64,000 nt of DNA from Scolanthus callimorphus (GCA_033964015.1 CM066912.1:13055399-13119398); one strand, 5' to 3'; numbered from the stretch's first letter, positions 12,391-25,283 are shown. Numbers and translations are program-made. The notes: generated by a model from the letters alone, not told the origin.

Positions 12391-12400
12391 CTTTTATATA
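12391..12400 (-). promoter_or_regulatory. TATA box candidate
   Basis: TATATAAAAG on the minus strand, 133 bp upstream of the MAQELS start codon. The position suits a transcript start near 12365. Confidence 0.45.
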
Positions 12401-12468
12401 GGAATTCGCTGTAAAATATTTAACTTAACTAACCTAATAAGCTAAACTAATGACATGGATTCAAGTTA

Positions 12469-12760
12469 CTAACTTAACTTCTTGCCTTGCATGCCTTGGT
12501 GGGGGTGATGAATGAACCTCCTACCTTTATACAGCGAGTTTGTTGCAAACTTATCTTCGGAGAGTTTCTCCATTGACTTTACTCGTAGATATCCATCTCT
12601 AATAATTTCGAACTTAAGAGTATCCACAAACGGTCCAGACATGTTCCCTTTCTCGTCGTCAATCACAGATGATCGGTCGATAGAGCGGGCGAAATTTGTT
12701 CGTTTTGTCCTGCATAGAAACCGAAAATCAGTACTCTTGGATAGCTCTGCCTAGTTCTCA
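12469..12760 (-). CDS. Possible exon, unidentified
   Basis: The minus strand is open through RSIDRSSVIDDEKGNMSGPF, VDTLKFEIIRDGYLRVK and KLSEDKFATNSLYK. It then meets a donor-like AAG|GTAGG near 12525. The plus strand is also open over 12512-12754, so strand choice is uncertain. The minus translation has the more protein-like composition. No family is recognised. Confidence 0.3.
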
Positions 12761-13048
12761 GAGTTCTGCCTACTCCCATAAATTCAAGTCGTGATAGTTA
12801 TCGCTTTTTGCCGGTAAAATCTAACCTGTGGAGAATCCGTAGCATAGAAAAATATAATCAAGCTCTGTAGCAGCGACAAAGCCAAAGCACAGGGGAGTCG
12901 TCGGACGGTTTGAAATCTGATTCCCTTGGGCCTAGATTACAGCGGCTGCCGAAAGACTAGAAAGGACTGGCGCGAGTATCTTATGAGTCTCTGTGCATGC
13001 GCGTCTGCCGACTCGATTTGACTTGGACTTGTATTCTATCGTTTTGAA

Positions 13049-15016
13049 ATGCCTTATTCTCGACAGCACAGGCGCAAAAAGGATCGCTTAGCTAAACACG
13101 ATCGAAGATCTAAGACTAAGAGACCTTGCCCTTGTGTTTTATGCAATTCTGATGAAAATAATCCCAAGACTTCAAAAACAATCAGACGACACGTTGAAAA
13201 GTTCGGTGAATGCCACGAACCGACCACGTTCGACGACAGCGAGTCCAGGACAGAGACGGATAACAGCTCATCTGACTGCGAATCAGAACAAGAAGCATCC
13301 ACTAATTCCCTGGTAATGGACGGCAAGTCATCGGGAGAGGCAGAATACAGTAGTGGAAGTGAATATTCAGTCTGTAGTAGATCAAAGCGTTGGAAAGGGT
13401 CAGAGGGGACGGACCACGAGAGCGAATTAAATGAGCAGGATGATTCAGATTCATGTCCCATTATTCCGTCTAGTAGTTCAACTAATGACAGTGAAAATGA
13501 TCAAAAGGATGATGGATCTCACGATGGCGAGAATGACTTGTCCGGTTTACCTCTTTACTATAACTCTTTTGTGACAGTACTTCAGGCTTTAGCAGAACAT
13601 TTCGAATGGTTTCCCCAGCATCCCTCCATTAGTAAGAATTCACTGTCAGATCTCCTAGGTTTGCAAAAAGGATTACTTCCTTGGCCGAACAATTTACCTT
13701 GCTCCTATGATGCTGCCTTCAAGATCATAAAACCATACCTCTTGACATGTGTTTCATATGATATTTGCATCAATGAATGCATTGTGTTCAGAAAAACACA
13801 ACGATATGACTTTTCGAAATTGAAATGCTGCCCAACTTGTGGGAGAACAGGTATAGCAGCAACAGAGTTGCTAGGAGAAAGTTCCTTTACTATCCTTTGG
13901 GTCCTCGGCTAAAGAAAATGTACTCCATAAGTGAAGTTTCACAGATGCTACAGAGTCATGCAATCTAGTTAAATCACACTATGATGTATGATGTCCAAGA
14001 TTCGCAAGAGTGGAAAAATGCTTTCTTGGAGCAGGGGTTTTCTAAAGGGGATCCAAGAGGGATCATGCTCCAACTGTGTACAGATGGGGTAAATCCATTT
14101 AGCTCCAACAAAGTGACTTACTCAATGTGGCCAATTATGTGCAGTATCCTCAACTTGCCGAAGCATTTAAGGAACCAATACAGCAATTTATTGCTGGCGG
14201 GAATTATCCCTGCTGAAGTTGAAGGCCAAGAGCCAAATCAATTGACCCATACCTGGATATTCTAGTTGATGAGATATTAGATATTTCTGGGATGATGGTA
14301 TATGATGCCTATAAAAAGGCATATTTTCCATTATCAGTCAACATTCATAACTTTGTGCTTGACTACCCTGGTTTGACCAAAGTCCTCAGCGCTGCTGGCC
14401 CTACTTCTCTGCAAGGGTGCATGTGGTGTGATGAGAGAGGTATGTTTTGTGTTTCTTTTCTTATGATACATGATAATTTGTCAAAAGTCCATGAAATATG
14501 AAATTGGCCTTGGTTTGTAATATATAGTTTTTGATTACAATTTTCTCTCTTTTGTTCCAATAAGGTAACCACTGATTTTTTTTATGTACTTCAACAGGGA
14601 CTCATATAAAAACCCTTGACAAAGTGGTATATCTTGGAAACAAGAGGTATTTGCCAGCTGACCACGAGCTTCGCAGTTCAGTTGGATTTCCTTATTCTCA
14701 AAGTGAAACCCAACCTAAGCCATCTTCTTTTACACATGAGGATATCCTCTGGAATGCTGTGGCTCATAGTAGGGCAAAGAACAATACCCAGGCAGCCAAT
14801 GTTATGAAGGCCACAGGTTCCAAAGGTGTTAATTCCTTTATGCTTATCCCAAACCATGACCGGACGAAACAAGCCTTCCCGGATCTAATGCATGATTTGA
14901 AAAACATTGTTGTGGCATTTTTTGACTTGATAACTGGCAAGAGTGACAGTGAGAAAGTACGGAAAGCTGAAAAAGAACTGGGCAGATTCCATGGATCCTG
15001 GCTAAGGAGAGAAGGT
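13049..15016 (+). pseudogene. EnSpm/CACTA-like transposase (tnp2 type), broken
   Basis: The start MPYSRQHRRKKDRLAK is followed by a CPCVLC...H...C cysteine/histidine cluster and a long acidic serine-rich linker to about residue 165. Next come CCPTCGR and, after frame changes, the tnp2-type transposase core (family PF02992). The core has LQLCTDGVNPFSSNKVTYS, MWPIMCSILNLPKHLRNQY, the region DPYLDILVDEILDI, VYDAYKKAYFPLSVNIHNF and a CMWCDER cysteine pair. The intron 14440-14597 has clean GT-AG borders and joins CDER to THIKTLDKVVY. Damage: a frameshift near 13880, a stop at 13967 (SHAI then TAG) and a frameshift near 14240. The reading frame ends at a donor-like GAGAAG|GTAAAG at 15016, where LINE tail sequence begins shortly after. 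No CACTA terminal repeats were located. Confidence 0.8.
14440..14597 (+). other. Intron of the EnSpm-like transposase
   Basis: 158 bp, donor GAGAG|GTATGT and acceptor CTTCAACAG|GGAC. The codon split across the junction (AG + G) restores arginine and keeps the frame. Confidence 0.75.
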
Positions 15017-15040
15017 AAAGCACTGTTTATCCATAGATAC

Positions 15041-17886
15041 GTACATACATACATACATACATCAATACACACTTTATTTAAACACGGTTTAAAATATCTT
15101 ATACACTACTATACAATATTATATTAAAAATACTAATAATAATAAAAATACACTACTATACACTACTATACAATATTATATTAAAATACTAATAATAATA
15201 AAAATATAGCGTCACTGTTTTACATATTTGCCGTGTGTGGGTCCGATTCCAAGAAGTGGGTTTTCAATCCTCTCTTAAAAACAGACAGCGAAGAGGCGTT
15301 GCGGAGTTGCATTGGCAAATTGTTCCAAGCAACCGCCCCACTATATGAAAATGATCGCTTCATATAATCTGTGCGTGGCTTTGGTATGGCCAGTCTGCTT
15401 TCTGAATTTCTAAGGCTATAGGCTGGCTTATCCAGCATAAAAACATGTTTGAGATTTTCGGGCCCTAGATTATTCAAGGTTTTAAAGACCATTGTTAATT
15501 TATCAATCTTTCGTTGTTTAGCCAATCTGTCCCAGCCAAGACTAGCAAGGACAGCTTTAGAACTAGAATCATAACTCGATTTTGTTATTATGCGCCCAGC
15601 TCTATTTTGTAACTTTTGGAGCTTATCAGCAAGATATCCCGCACACCCATCCCACACGGAGCTACAATATTGAAAGTGTGGCTTGATAAGGGATGTGTAT
15701 ATCGTTTGCGCTGCGTCACTATTAATGTATGGCCTGACACGTTTGAGTGCCCCGATAGCTGCCGCAATCTTTTTGGCTGTTTCTTCGATATGTTTTGACC
15801 AGGACAGATTGGCATCTACATTAAGACCTAGCGATTTGTTGTAGTGTACCCTTGTTAGCCTTTTGCCCTCTATTGATACATTCATTTCGTCATCCCCAAA
15901 AATTTGTAATCTTTGACGGGAACCTATTATCATGTATTCAGTCTTGGCTATATTTAAACTAAGCTTATTAGTCATAAGCCAGACGTTTATGTTTTGTAGA
16001 TCACTATTTATCTGTGATTCAAGATTAGCGAGATTTTGCTCCTGAAAACTTATACTGGTATCATCTGCATACATCCTCGGAATACCTGTATCAAGGCTAT
16101 TCGGCAAGTCATTGATGTATATTAGAAACAATTGTGGGCCTAGGATAGACCCTTGGGGTACACCACACTTAATAACATTAGAACCAGATAGATGACCGTT
16201 AACGGTACACCTCTGTTTCCTTGTTCCCAGGTACGATTTGAACCAGGTCAAGGCTATCCGGCCAACTCCATATCTCTCGAGCTTTCTGAATAGAATGTTG
16301 TGGTCTATGGTGTCGAAAGCTTTTTTGAGATCAATGAATACAACACCATTTAAAAGACCTTTATCAATATTAATATTCCATTCATTTGTTGCCTCTAGTA
16401 GGGCCGTGAGAGTACTATGGAGTGGCCGGAAACCTGACTGGAATTCGATATTAACTTGTTCTTTTCGAAATATTTATAGAGCTGTTCAAATACAGTTTTC
16501 TCAAAGATTTTTGCTACTATAGATATAACAGACACTGGGCGATAATTATTCAGATCACATTTTTTGCCCTTCTTATGGATCGGAGCAATTCTAGCTTCCT
16601 TCCAATCCATTGGAACAATCCCTAACTCCAATGATTTGTTAAAAATAAATGAAAGAGACGGAGAGATTATATCCGCCGCCATTTTTAGGAATTTTCCAGG
16701 TAATTTATCAAGACCTGTAGCTTTCCTTCCATTTATTTGTGTTAAAAGATTTTTGACATTCTCAGTTTTAATGTGCTCGAATTTAAAAGGTTCTCTATTA
16801 GTTTCAGTCTTAATATAAGAAACCGGATCAATGTTGGAACACGGGATTTGATCAGCTAAATCCGGACCAACAGAAGTGAAAAACTTATTAAATGCATCAG
16901 CCATATCATTGGCTGAATTAATTTTGTTATCGCCTATTTTTAGCTCATGAATACTAGTTCTACTACACTGCCGCCCTTGAGCTTCATTAATTAACTTCCA
17001 GGTTTTCCTTACATCGTTTTTAGACTGCTCAAGACCGGTTGTGAAGTAGTTTCGCTTTGCTACTGTTATAGAGTTATTCAGATTATTCCTTGTTTTTTTG
17101 TAAAATTCCCAGTCGCTTGGGTCTCCCGGCGCGACCGCCTTTCTTTTCAAAAGTCTCTCTTATGCATTAATCTAAGTAGCTCTTGCGTGATCCACGGAGA
17201 CCTTTTGTTCGAAATTCTTTTGCTCCTTAGAGGAGCGTGCTTTTCAAGGGTGTCCATAAACATTGCCTTCCAGGCCTCCCGCATATCATTAGGGTCAGCG
17301 TAGCATGACACAGAATTCCAATCTTTATGGCCAAGGTCCCTGAGGAACCGCTCTTTGTTGAAATGTTTAAGTGATCTAATTTCTATTGTTTTATGGACGT
17401 GTGATCGAGGATAATTGGTTTTGCGTGTTACAAAAATAAGTGAATGGTCACTTACACCAATGTGGCTCACGTCACAGTTTGAAATTTTCTCGGCGCTGTT
17501 TGTCAGGCACAGGTCTAAAAGAGTTTTCGATACCGGCGTGATCCTCGTTGGTTTGGTGACCAATTGAGAAAGTCCATAAATCTCAATTATATTACGAAGT
17601 TTTCTAGAAGGAAAATCAGGCGGATCTAAGAGTTGGTTACAGTTCATATCCCTTAAGAAATAATATTCGTAACCCAAGGCATCAAATTTGCCAGCTAGCT
17701 CTTCAAAATAAGTAAACTTTTCCACTGGCGCTTTCGGGTGTCTGTACCAAGTGCTAACAATAAATGATTTAGATCTAGGTTTCTTAACCTCTATTGTAAC
17801 ACATTCAAGTCTTTGATCACTAAGATCTTCACGTATTGCAAAAACGTACCTGTAACTAGACCTGACGACTTTTCCTTGCCTTAAAT
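15041..17886 (-). mobile_element. 5'-truncated LINE (CR1/L2-like) with EN and RT
   Basis: Read on the minus strand. It opens inside the endonuclease (VIVSTWYRHP-like block near 17760, then the LRDMNCN block) and has the SDHS motif near 17440. A basic linker HAPLRSKRISNKRSPW follows near 17220. The RT blocks come in order: ATGLDKLPGKFLK, KGKKCDLNNYRPVSVIS, SGFRPLHST, DLKKAFDTIDHNIL, GVPQGSILGPQLFLIYIND, and the catalytic MYADDTSIS near 16070. The C-terminal region runs through GRIITKSSY to SDPHTANM and a stop at 15220. Frameshifts lie near 17150 and 16420. The 3' UTR is AT-rich and ends in a TGTA-type microsatellite (15041-15063), as in CR1-group LINEs. It is inserted just past the last supported EnSpm exon, on the opposite strand. 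Confidence 0.9.
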
Positions 17887-17889
17887 TCG

Positions 17890-20432
17890 TAATTCTGATT
17901 TGCTAAAATAACCTGTTTAAGACTTTTTCTTCACCTAATTGACAGAATGGCATGGCTTTCTGATACTCAGTCATTTTCACAAATATAATTTTCAATATCG
18001 CTTGTCAATAATCTTCGGTGATCACACAGGAGATCATATAAATTACATTGTTGTTTCAAAATATAATAGTTTTTGTGGAGGGATTAGTGTTAATTTGATA
18101 ATCAGCACGTTTTGTTGCCAATGTCAATGAGATAATATGCTAATTTCCTCTCCTGATTGCCTTGGGAACCTCTGCGGAATGTACTTGGGAGGTCTTTCGG
18201 TACGGTCCTGGTTTTTTCGGAACATCTTTGGATTACATTGAAAATTTATTTCCGGAATCAAAAGTATCTCAGATCTAAACATAGGAGGTTTCAAGTGTTA
18301 TTTACAACATCCTTTTTTGCACTGTTCAAAGACAGTATATAGTAGGGCTTCATACCAAAAATACTGATGAGCATGGGGGCCAGTGCCTATAATTCCAGAT
18401 AAGAGTTACCGGTAGATAAATGCCTATCCAACGGTAAATTTAGTATATACCAAATCAATAGAATAGAATAGAATAGATATTTTTATTCCGCCCTTGGCCT
18501 CTGCTCGACTCTGCTCAATATTGGCAGTGCGACTTGCCTATTCTAATCGTTAGCAATTAACTCGGGCTCAAGCGAATACAAAATCGCCTTACTTCACTAC
18601 TGATACAGCGTACTGAATTTTACATGCCGGGCCGCATCTAAGTTGGGATTTGCGGTTTAATAGTATGTATCATGAATGGGGCGCACGGACGCACGGATGC
18701 AGATCGCTGCAATGATATAAATTTGATATTCACGAAGCAATCTGTAATCTCTGACGTGCACAGTTTGGTGACATTTTGACGTGACATTTATGTTTAAAAT
18801 TTTTATTTATTTTATTTTTTGTTGTTGTTGTTGTTTGCTTATTAATAACACATTTGGTTCTGGATTTTAGAATGTTTAGAACGCATCACTGGAAATAACT
18901 CTATTTTGCTCCTATGTGAGCATCAGGCATTCTCTTAGCATGTTCTCCAAATTTGGGTGAATTTCAGGCTCAACGTCCTTATAAAAAAGGTTCTTCATAG
19001 AAAAAAAGTGTACGTTTTTAGAGTATTTTCCCGCCCGGGAACGGATATCAGTGCCATTAACAGAAATACAATCATAACAATCATACATAGATAAAAACCT
19101 GGAAAAAAATTCATTAGGAGTTGAAGAATGCATTTTAAGAAGACTTAGCAAGGCAATGTCACTTCTAGAACACCAAAATGCGACCAGCGAGTCGTTGATT
19201 GCTTCTGCTTCATTGGCAACTCTGTTATACTGTTATAAAGTATTGGGGCATTATATAGTATGTCGCATTTTATTACTCATAATTTTCCTGTCATTATTTT
19301 GTTCAAGTTACATCGTAAACTCAAACCAGGCCAGTAGATGGCCCCACCACACCTCCTGGGATTTCCAGTACACAACCCGCTGGCTAGTGATCGGGAGGAT
19401 CCGAACCGACAACATGCAGAACGGAGTGCGCACCGGTGCTGGCAATCACCTCCACTGTGAGAGATCAAGTCTGCGGTCCTTTCCCGATCCAAATGGCTGC
19501 TGACAAAGGCTCTTTATTCAGTTTGTATACAGTCCTGCTGGCTCTGACCCGGCTCTGACCTGGCTCTGACCAATCTTATGACGACCTATCTACTAATCAA
19601 GTCCAGACGGGCGCCTCTTCGGTTATCGCCACGAACACAAAAACTGTGGCCATTTCGAGGGGCGGGTTAGGCTACGATCAGCAGATAGCCCTTGTAAGGG
19701 CAGGACATTCTATTTCTATTTCAACTTGGTTGTGTCGACACCCCTACCGCATTACGCAAAAGAAGCTCATGTTTTTCCGGCGATACTGGAGATTTCAATC
19801 TCAATTATCTTACCTGGTGAAAGCCGCGAAGATCACTTGACATAACATTAAATGCTGACCTCCCGCGGGTCGTTTCCCGCTCACCGGAAGTGCGCCTCAA
19901 GCTTCATTTGTCTTCACGGGTAGCATCAAAGTCACTTTCTTTAATTTCCATTTAAAGACAAACACTGATCTGCATTTCCTTTCCGCATTTAATCACCATA
20001 TCGTCGTAGCTACAAACGAATTTCACAATACCGTTATCCTGTCGGGGGATCTGGTGTGCCTTGGTCCCGACCCAGGTTTCGTATGACTGATTTTCCCAAA
20101 GGGTTTTTTCTACTATAGGTTTTTCCAGACTTGCTAAAACAGCTCCTCTCGTCTAGGCAAGGAGTAGTTCTCAACTATTTCACATTGCCGGCAATGTTTT
20201 CAATTCGCTTTTCCAGGCCTGTCATCACAAAGGGCAGTCATGGGCTGCTTTGCTGACGTCAGTGCTTAATCGCTAACACCTAGTGCGTTCGAGTTATCAG
20301 CTATATTTTGACGACAACATATAATGAAGAAAGCAACTGAAGGGTGGTCAGTCATGGGCTGTACTCGGAGGTTGCGTGTCTCGGTCGAGCTCTCTCTCTC
20401 TGCGCCTGGGTAGGGTGGCCACAGATCTGTGG
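17890..20432. other. No gene seen; small simple repeats
   Basis: It holds an AATAG pentamer run near 18465 and a GTT run near 18818. Three copies of a 12 bp GGCTCTGACC unit lie at 19537-19572. Open frames are short and domain-free. GGTTCGGATCC on the minus strand near 19395 resembles a pol III B box, but no tRNA fold was found around it. Confidence 0.4.
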
Positions 20433-21240
20433 CTTGTGGCGGTTTTTTCTTCCCCACCTTTTGCTGAAGTGATTCAGTTAGTACTGTAATCCAATTTACA
20501 TAATTTACGAGTTGAAAAATAAACGTCACATCTAGTGGCCGAAAAATCCCAACCGTGCGAGTACGTATTTTGGTCTTCCTCCCTCCAGCAAAACGTAGCA
20601 CGGCGCATAGCAGAGCTCGCACCTTCTGCATTTCCATATATCTTGCTGAGAGAATTGCTGAGATAAAAACAAACATTATCTGGCACAGATAATGGCATTT
20701 ATCTGAGCACGTATCTTTTCATACTGTCAGTTGGTAGACAAGCTGGCGCGCGGGCTGTCAGTGGGAAAATACCAAGCAATTGTTTTAGCCAATCAAGGCA
20801 GAGCACTCACGTGGTTCTATTCCTGTATGTATCGACTGACTACTAGCATTTCAGTTAAGCTTATTCTTTGGAAGAAACAGCGACAGCCTTCAACCAAAAC
20901 TTCTTCAGTTCAAGGTTTTTTCCCACCGCCTCCCCAACTCCAGCCCACTTGTATTGATCTTATCTTATCAACATTGTTTCGAAGCGAGTCCGCAAGGTTG
21001 AGTATAGTATATATGTGTATAGTCTAGATAATGTGGGTGGCGGTTTTTTCTTCCCCACCTTTTGCTCAAGTGATTCAGTTAGTACTGTAATCCAATTTAC
21101 ATAATTTACGAGTTGAAAAATAAACGTCACATCTAGTGGCCGAAAAATCCCAACCGTGCGAGTACGTGTTTTGGTCTTCCTCCCTCCAGCAAAACGTAGC
21201 ACGGTGCATAGCAGAGCTCGCAATTTCCGCTTTTCCATAT
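20433..21240. repeat. 205 bp direct repeat, two copies 600 bp apart
   Basis: 20433-20641 and 21033-21240 are almost identical. They begin GTGGCGGTTTTTTCTTCCCC and end near CATTTCCATAT / TTTTCCATAT. Both keep an open minus-strand frame with LRFAGGRKTK and VGIFRPLDVTFIFQLVNY. The sequence between them (about 390 bp) is unrelated. They could be short terminal repeats of a small element or a local duplication; no TG...CA ends were seen. Confidence 0.75.
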
Positions 21241-22804
21241 ATCATCGAAAAACACCTAGCTATAAAGTTTAAAAACCAAGCCACCATGATAAAAAAAGAT
21301 TTCTTGGTGCATTCTAATTTTACAGTTGGTAATCTTAAGAGGTGGCTCTGCTGTGTCCTTCTACTTACTAAGTCCCTATTAAATATAAAATAGTCAGTGA
21401 AAAATTGTGGACACTGTTTGTTTATGCACTTTTTAACTAGCGTTAGAGTGTGCTACTCTCGCCTGTGCTCTAAGGTAGTAGGGAGATATACTAAAATACA
21501 ATATAAAAATACGATGGATTAAAAGATTCAAAATTCACAGCTCGTGAAACGAGTCACCATTTGGAGAGTTTTCTCAAACAGTAAAAAAATAGTGTTTGAT
21601 GTCTACTATTTCAAGAACCAAAGCAGAGCATGCAAAAATGACTATTCATTATTTGGTATTTACTAATAAGTGTTGTCTCTCTGAAACATTATTGAATGAA
21701 ATTGACATCATATATTGTCAGTAATGAAATTCACCCTTTACACTAGTGTAGATGTGAATCCATTCTAAAAATAAAATGATTCATTAAGTCTGATGTCAGG
21801 TTTTGTAACACTAAATTGGCCTCTTCACTGTCTTTTATTTCAAAGGTGACGAAGCTTCTGCATCTTCGAGAAAAAAAAGCCCCTCCCCAAGGCCCCATTT
21901 TGCTTGACTAAATAGGACATGAAGCTAGCAGACCAACGAGCTTTACAAATATGTGTTCCGCAGGGGTATGGCTGGAAACCCTCTGCCTTCTTTTGCAAGA
22001 GGGTGTGTTTAAAGTCACATGACTGGAAACAGGTGCATAACTTATGTCTTTTATGATTTGCTTATATACTTTTACAGTACTTGGCCAAGTCTTGGGCAAT
22101 TTTGAGTAACCCTGCCTGCTCGCATGCCTTGTGTTTTGATGTTAATTACAGGGGGCATGTTCTTATCAAATATGCACCATTAGAAATGTTACGTTTGTCT
22201 GCCATATTTGCTGGGGCTTATAAGGAAGAATGTTATCACCAAAGTGGTAGGGCTAAATACAAGAAATTTATGACAATTTCTTGAAAAGTGGTAGGGGTAT
22301 AGTCCTACCAGCCCCCCCCCCCCCTCCATGGCCCCTGAGTGCAGCATTTATTTTGGAGAGCAAGTAAATGATAGGCTTAACAGCTTCAGAAAAGGAACCT
22401 TTACAATTTCATCAAATCTCTAACATATTTGATGCATAGTGTATGGCCAGGTTGTAAAACCCTGCATTTAAGACCATGTGTCTGATTTCATGAGCATTGT
22501 GCACATCTATGTTGATTTTGTGCTTACATCATCATTGGCTGCTATATTTAAAATGTTCAAAGTAGTTAATTTCGTTGAAATAGATTTTGTTTATAATGCA
22601 AAGGAACCAGGTATTAACTTTTATGGTCCAAAAGTAAAATAAGTAAATTGGGTGTGCACTGCTCATTGGATAGGACAGAAAACCTAGAAGGATTACAGAT
22701 AAAACCGTTGTTACGCGCTGCGCGTTTTCAAAATGTCCAAAGGATTTTGGGATTTGCTGATCCGTCAATCAGCTGAAGGGGCGGGACAATGCAAATTACA
22801 ACAC
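21241..22804. other. No gene seen
   Basis: AT-rich, with a C run at about 22312-22325. No recognisable element until the 31 bp terminal repeat. Confidence 0.4.
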
Positions 22805-22835
22805 AACATCGCTCGCCCAGATTTGCTCGCTTTCG
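22805..22835 (+). repeat. 31 bp inverted repeat, left copy
   Basis: AACATCGCTCGCCCAGATTT plus 11 bases. It recurs inverted at 45854-45884 with one mismatch. It ends 11 bp before the transposase start codon, as expected for a DNA transposon terminal or subterminal repeat. Confidence 0.7.
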
Positions 22836-22846
22836 TCTATTGAGAG

Positions 22847-23838
22847 ATGACTCGACAATTTCCAATAGAATTGCGGTGGAGAGTTGTTTTCATGATCCAA
22901 GAGGGCTGGCCGGTAGCAGACATAGCTACAATTCTGCACGTCAGTGAGACATTTGTAAGAAAGATCAGGAGGTTATTTCGGGAAAACAGATCGATCGAGT
23001 ATCGCCGAAAGCAGGGGAAGTTGAGACGTCTGAGTGGTGAGTAGAAAATCATTTGTAAATATTGGAAAATTATTATACAATCAAGCTTCATTCAATAAAA
23101 TGGGCAAAGCGGACAGGAATGTGTCACGTCCACAATTGTCGAAGGCTCATCTATGTGATTAGCACATAATTTGCTTGTGCATTTTGGGAACACTTTCATG
23201 ACTCACTTTCCTGGGCAAATCTTGTTTTTACAGCTCATGATATTTTGCTGATGAAACGCATAATACGGCAGTATCCTGAAGTGTACGTAGACGAGCTTCA
23301 AGACTGGCTGGAGTATCTAACTGGTTCGAGAAGTTCCTAACTTCTATTCGCAGGTGTTTGAAGAACATGGGATGGACCAGAAGAAAGGTAAGCTTACATA
23401 CAGCAGATATTTTACGGACTAGATAAATGCCATCGGGTTTTCTGTCGTTCTCAGCCGTTACCTTCTAGCACCAGTATGTTTTTATATCCTTGAATGCTAC
23501 TAATGTTATTTATAATTTGGGTATCAAACTAGTTCTAATTTTGTTTTGGCAGAAACCCACGCATTTTATCCTCGGTTGTTTATGGCTTCTCGCACTCACA
23601 TGCAACTAATATTGATATGAAGCAACCATGCCTTGTGTAGGAATGTTTACATAATATACCTGTAGAGCCCAAACTAGAGTCTGGATCACAGTTGAACTGA
23701 ATCATACAACAATCATGACTTGTAATTTAGTAAAATGTCAATGCATTTTTCTATAGCTCAGCCTGATTGCAAAACAACGGGACGAAAGAGAACGAGCAGA
23801 ATTTCGTCACAGAGTGTCTCAGTTTGAGACACACCAAT
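22847..23838 (+). pseudogene. DDE_3 (IS630/Tc1-like) transposase, N-terminal exons
   Basis: Exon 1 (22847-23036) starts MTRQFPIELRWRVVFMIQEG and encodes a homeodomain-like helix-turn-helix (VADIATILHVSETFVRKIRR). The donor is GTGAGT. Exon 2 (23234-23387) is in matching phase after a TTTTTACAG acceptor. It carries the second DNA-binding segment, IIRQYPEVYVDELQDWLEY, then after a frameshift near 23325 SIRRCLKNMGWTRRK, and ends at AAAG|GTAAGC. Exon 3 (from 23757, phase 0) reads LSLIAKQRDERERAEFRHRV and then SQFETHQL. This is the linker that normally runs straight into the first catalytic aspartate (V/I-DE). At 23838 it is cut by a palindromic repeat, so that aspartate is missing here. The catalytic remainder of the same family, on the same strand, lies from 31232. 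Confidence 0.85.
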
Positions 23839-23842
23839 TATT

Positions 23843-23886
23843 AGCGGAGCTCCTTTGCGGCCGAAGGCCGCAGAGCGGAGCACCAT
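23843..23886. repeat. GC-rich palindromic repeat interrupting the transposase
   Basis: GCGGAGCTCC, then GCGGCCGAAGGCCGC, then GCGGAGC: a short GC-rich hairpin in an AT-rich setting. It begins where the transposase reading frame stops. Confidence 0.6.
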
Positions 23887-25283
23887 ACCTAAGAAAAAAG
23901 CGTCCAAATGATCGCAAATATAGCGCATGTATGATATCCCCACAGGGTACCCAAAGCATCACAGGTTGCAAAGGGATGCGAGTGAATTTTCGACGTCGAG
24001 GCATTTTCCCGCCATTTTCCCGAGATTTCTGTGAAGCCCTACGTCACAACTTGGCGTGACGTCACAACATGGCGCTACAGGGGGAGGGGTGGATGGCGCG
24101 CGCTCATGACGTCGCAACATGCGGTATGGCAGTGAGGGGGAGGGGTGGGTAGTCGGGGGGGGGATGCTGCTCACGTGACAGACTACAGGAAACCCAAACA
24201 TCTTGACGAATCTTTTGATAGAAAAATATCGACTGTACGCGACTACAGAACTGTGCTACGCAAATGATAATTTGTTTACAAAAAGCCAGGGAGTACAAGA
24301 CAATGTCTGAGCCGTGTCTGAAGAAATCAGAAGAGTGTCTTCCTATCATCTAGAAGTCCAACCAAGATTTTAGCGCCGAGTAGAATTGCAATATGGCTGT
24401 GCATTTCCTTGCGAAGTCATTCTTCATCTTCTCTCCATTTCTTTCACAAAGCCGAGGCGTTTTAATAACTGGGCAGTGACTTTTTGAAGAGTGAAATTAA
24501 CTGGGAGAAGCCCTCATTTCCACTACGGCAGAAGCTGTGAAGGGACGGTTTTATTTGTAGAAATAATTAGCAACACAAGTCGGGTCTTTAATGGCGGTCG
24601 AGCAATTCGTGGTTCAAAATTCCTGGATAAAGCAGTGTTTATTGGGAGATGGCAGGACATTCACAGTTCCGAGGTTCTTTCTATACACGGGAGAAAAAAA
24701 CTACTCGGGATGAAGGTAGGAGCTAAAAGTTAGTATACTGTGTTAGTAAACATCAAGCATTTTAACCTTTGAATCCTGTAGCTAGAACAAAGCCGGCGTG
24801 ATATTGAAACGCGAACTTGTTTTAGCTTCAAAATAAAATATGCATTTGAGTTAATATGCGACCCCGAAAATCTCCAGAATTCCTTTAACTTTCTAATAAG
24901 GCTAACTATTGCTTGAGCCGTGTGTGTTGAGAAAAACATTAGGTTTCTGCACGCTCAGTGGCATTTCTCGAAATCAAAACAAGAACCACGAGGTAGCTAA
25001 AGAACAGTGAGTTAAACAAACGCCTGTCACATTACATAAAGACTAACATATTATCATTATTCTGATTCACAGATAAATAAGAACGCTGAAAAACGTACTG
25101 TATTGTATCGAGCGGCACACAAGAAACCTCTGCTCGCTGCTGATCCCTGCTGTTGCTGTACATTTGGCTGGCAGTCAAAACTACTTTACTTTACTTGAGA
25201 CGATGGTGATGGAGCCGTGTTCTCTTTGCTGCCTTGGATCCTCGGCAACAGGACAATGACTTATGGTACTGAAGTTGTTTACT
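23887..25283. other. No recognised gene
   Basis: GC-rich stretch at 24050-24180 with two TGACGTCA/TGACGTCG-like CRE sites and G runs; it could be promoter sequence. The open frame 24491-24733 (80 residues) has no known domain. Confidence 0.35.

Noticed and set aside
19380..19400. Possible tRNA or tRNA-derived SINE (B-box-like GGTTCGGATCC on the minus strand)
   Set aside because: No A box at the right distance and no cloverleaf could be drawn.
20433..21240. LTR retrotransposon with short LTRs
   Set aside because: No TG...CA ends, primer-binding site or polypurine tract was seen, and the interior is only about 390 bp.
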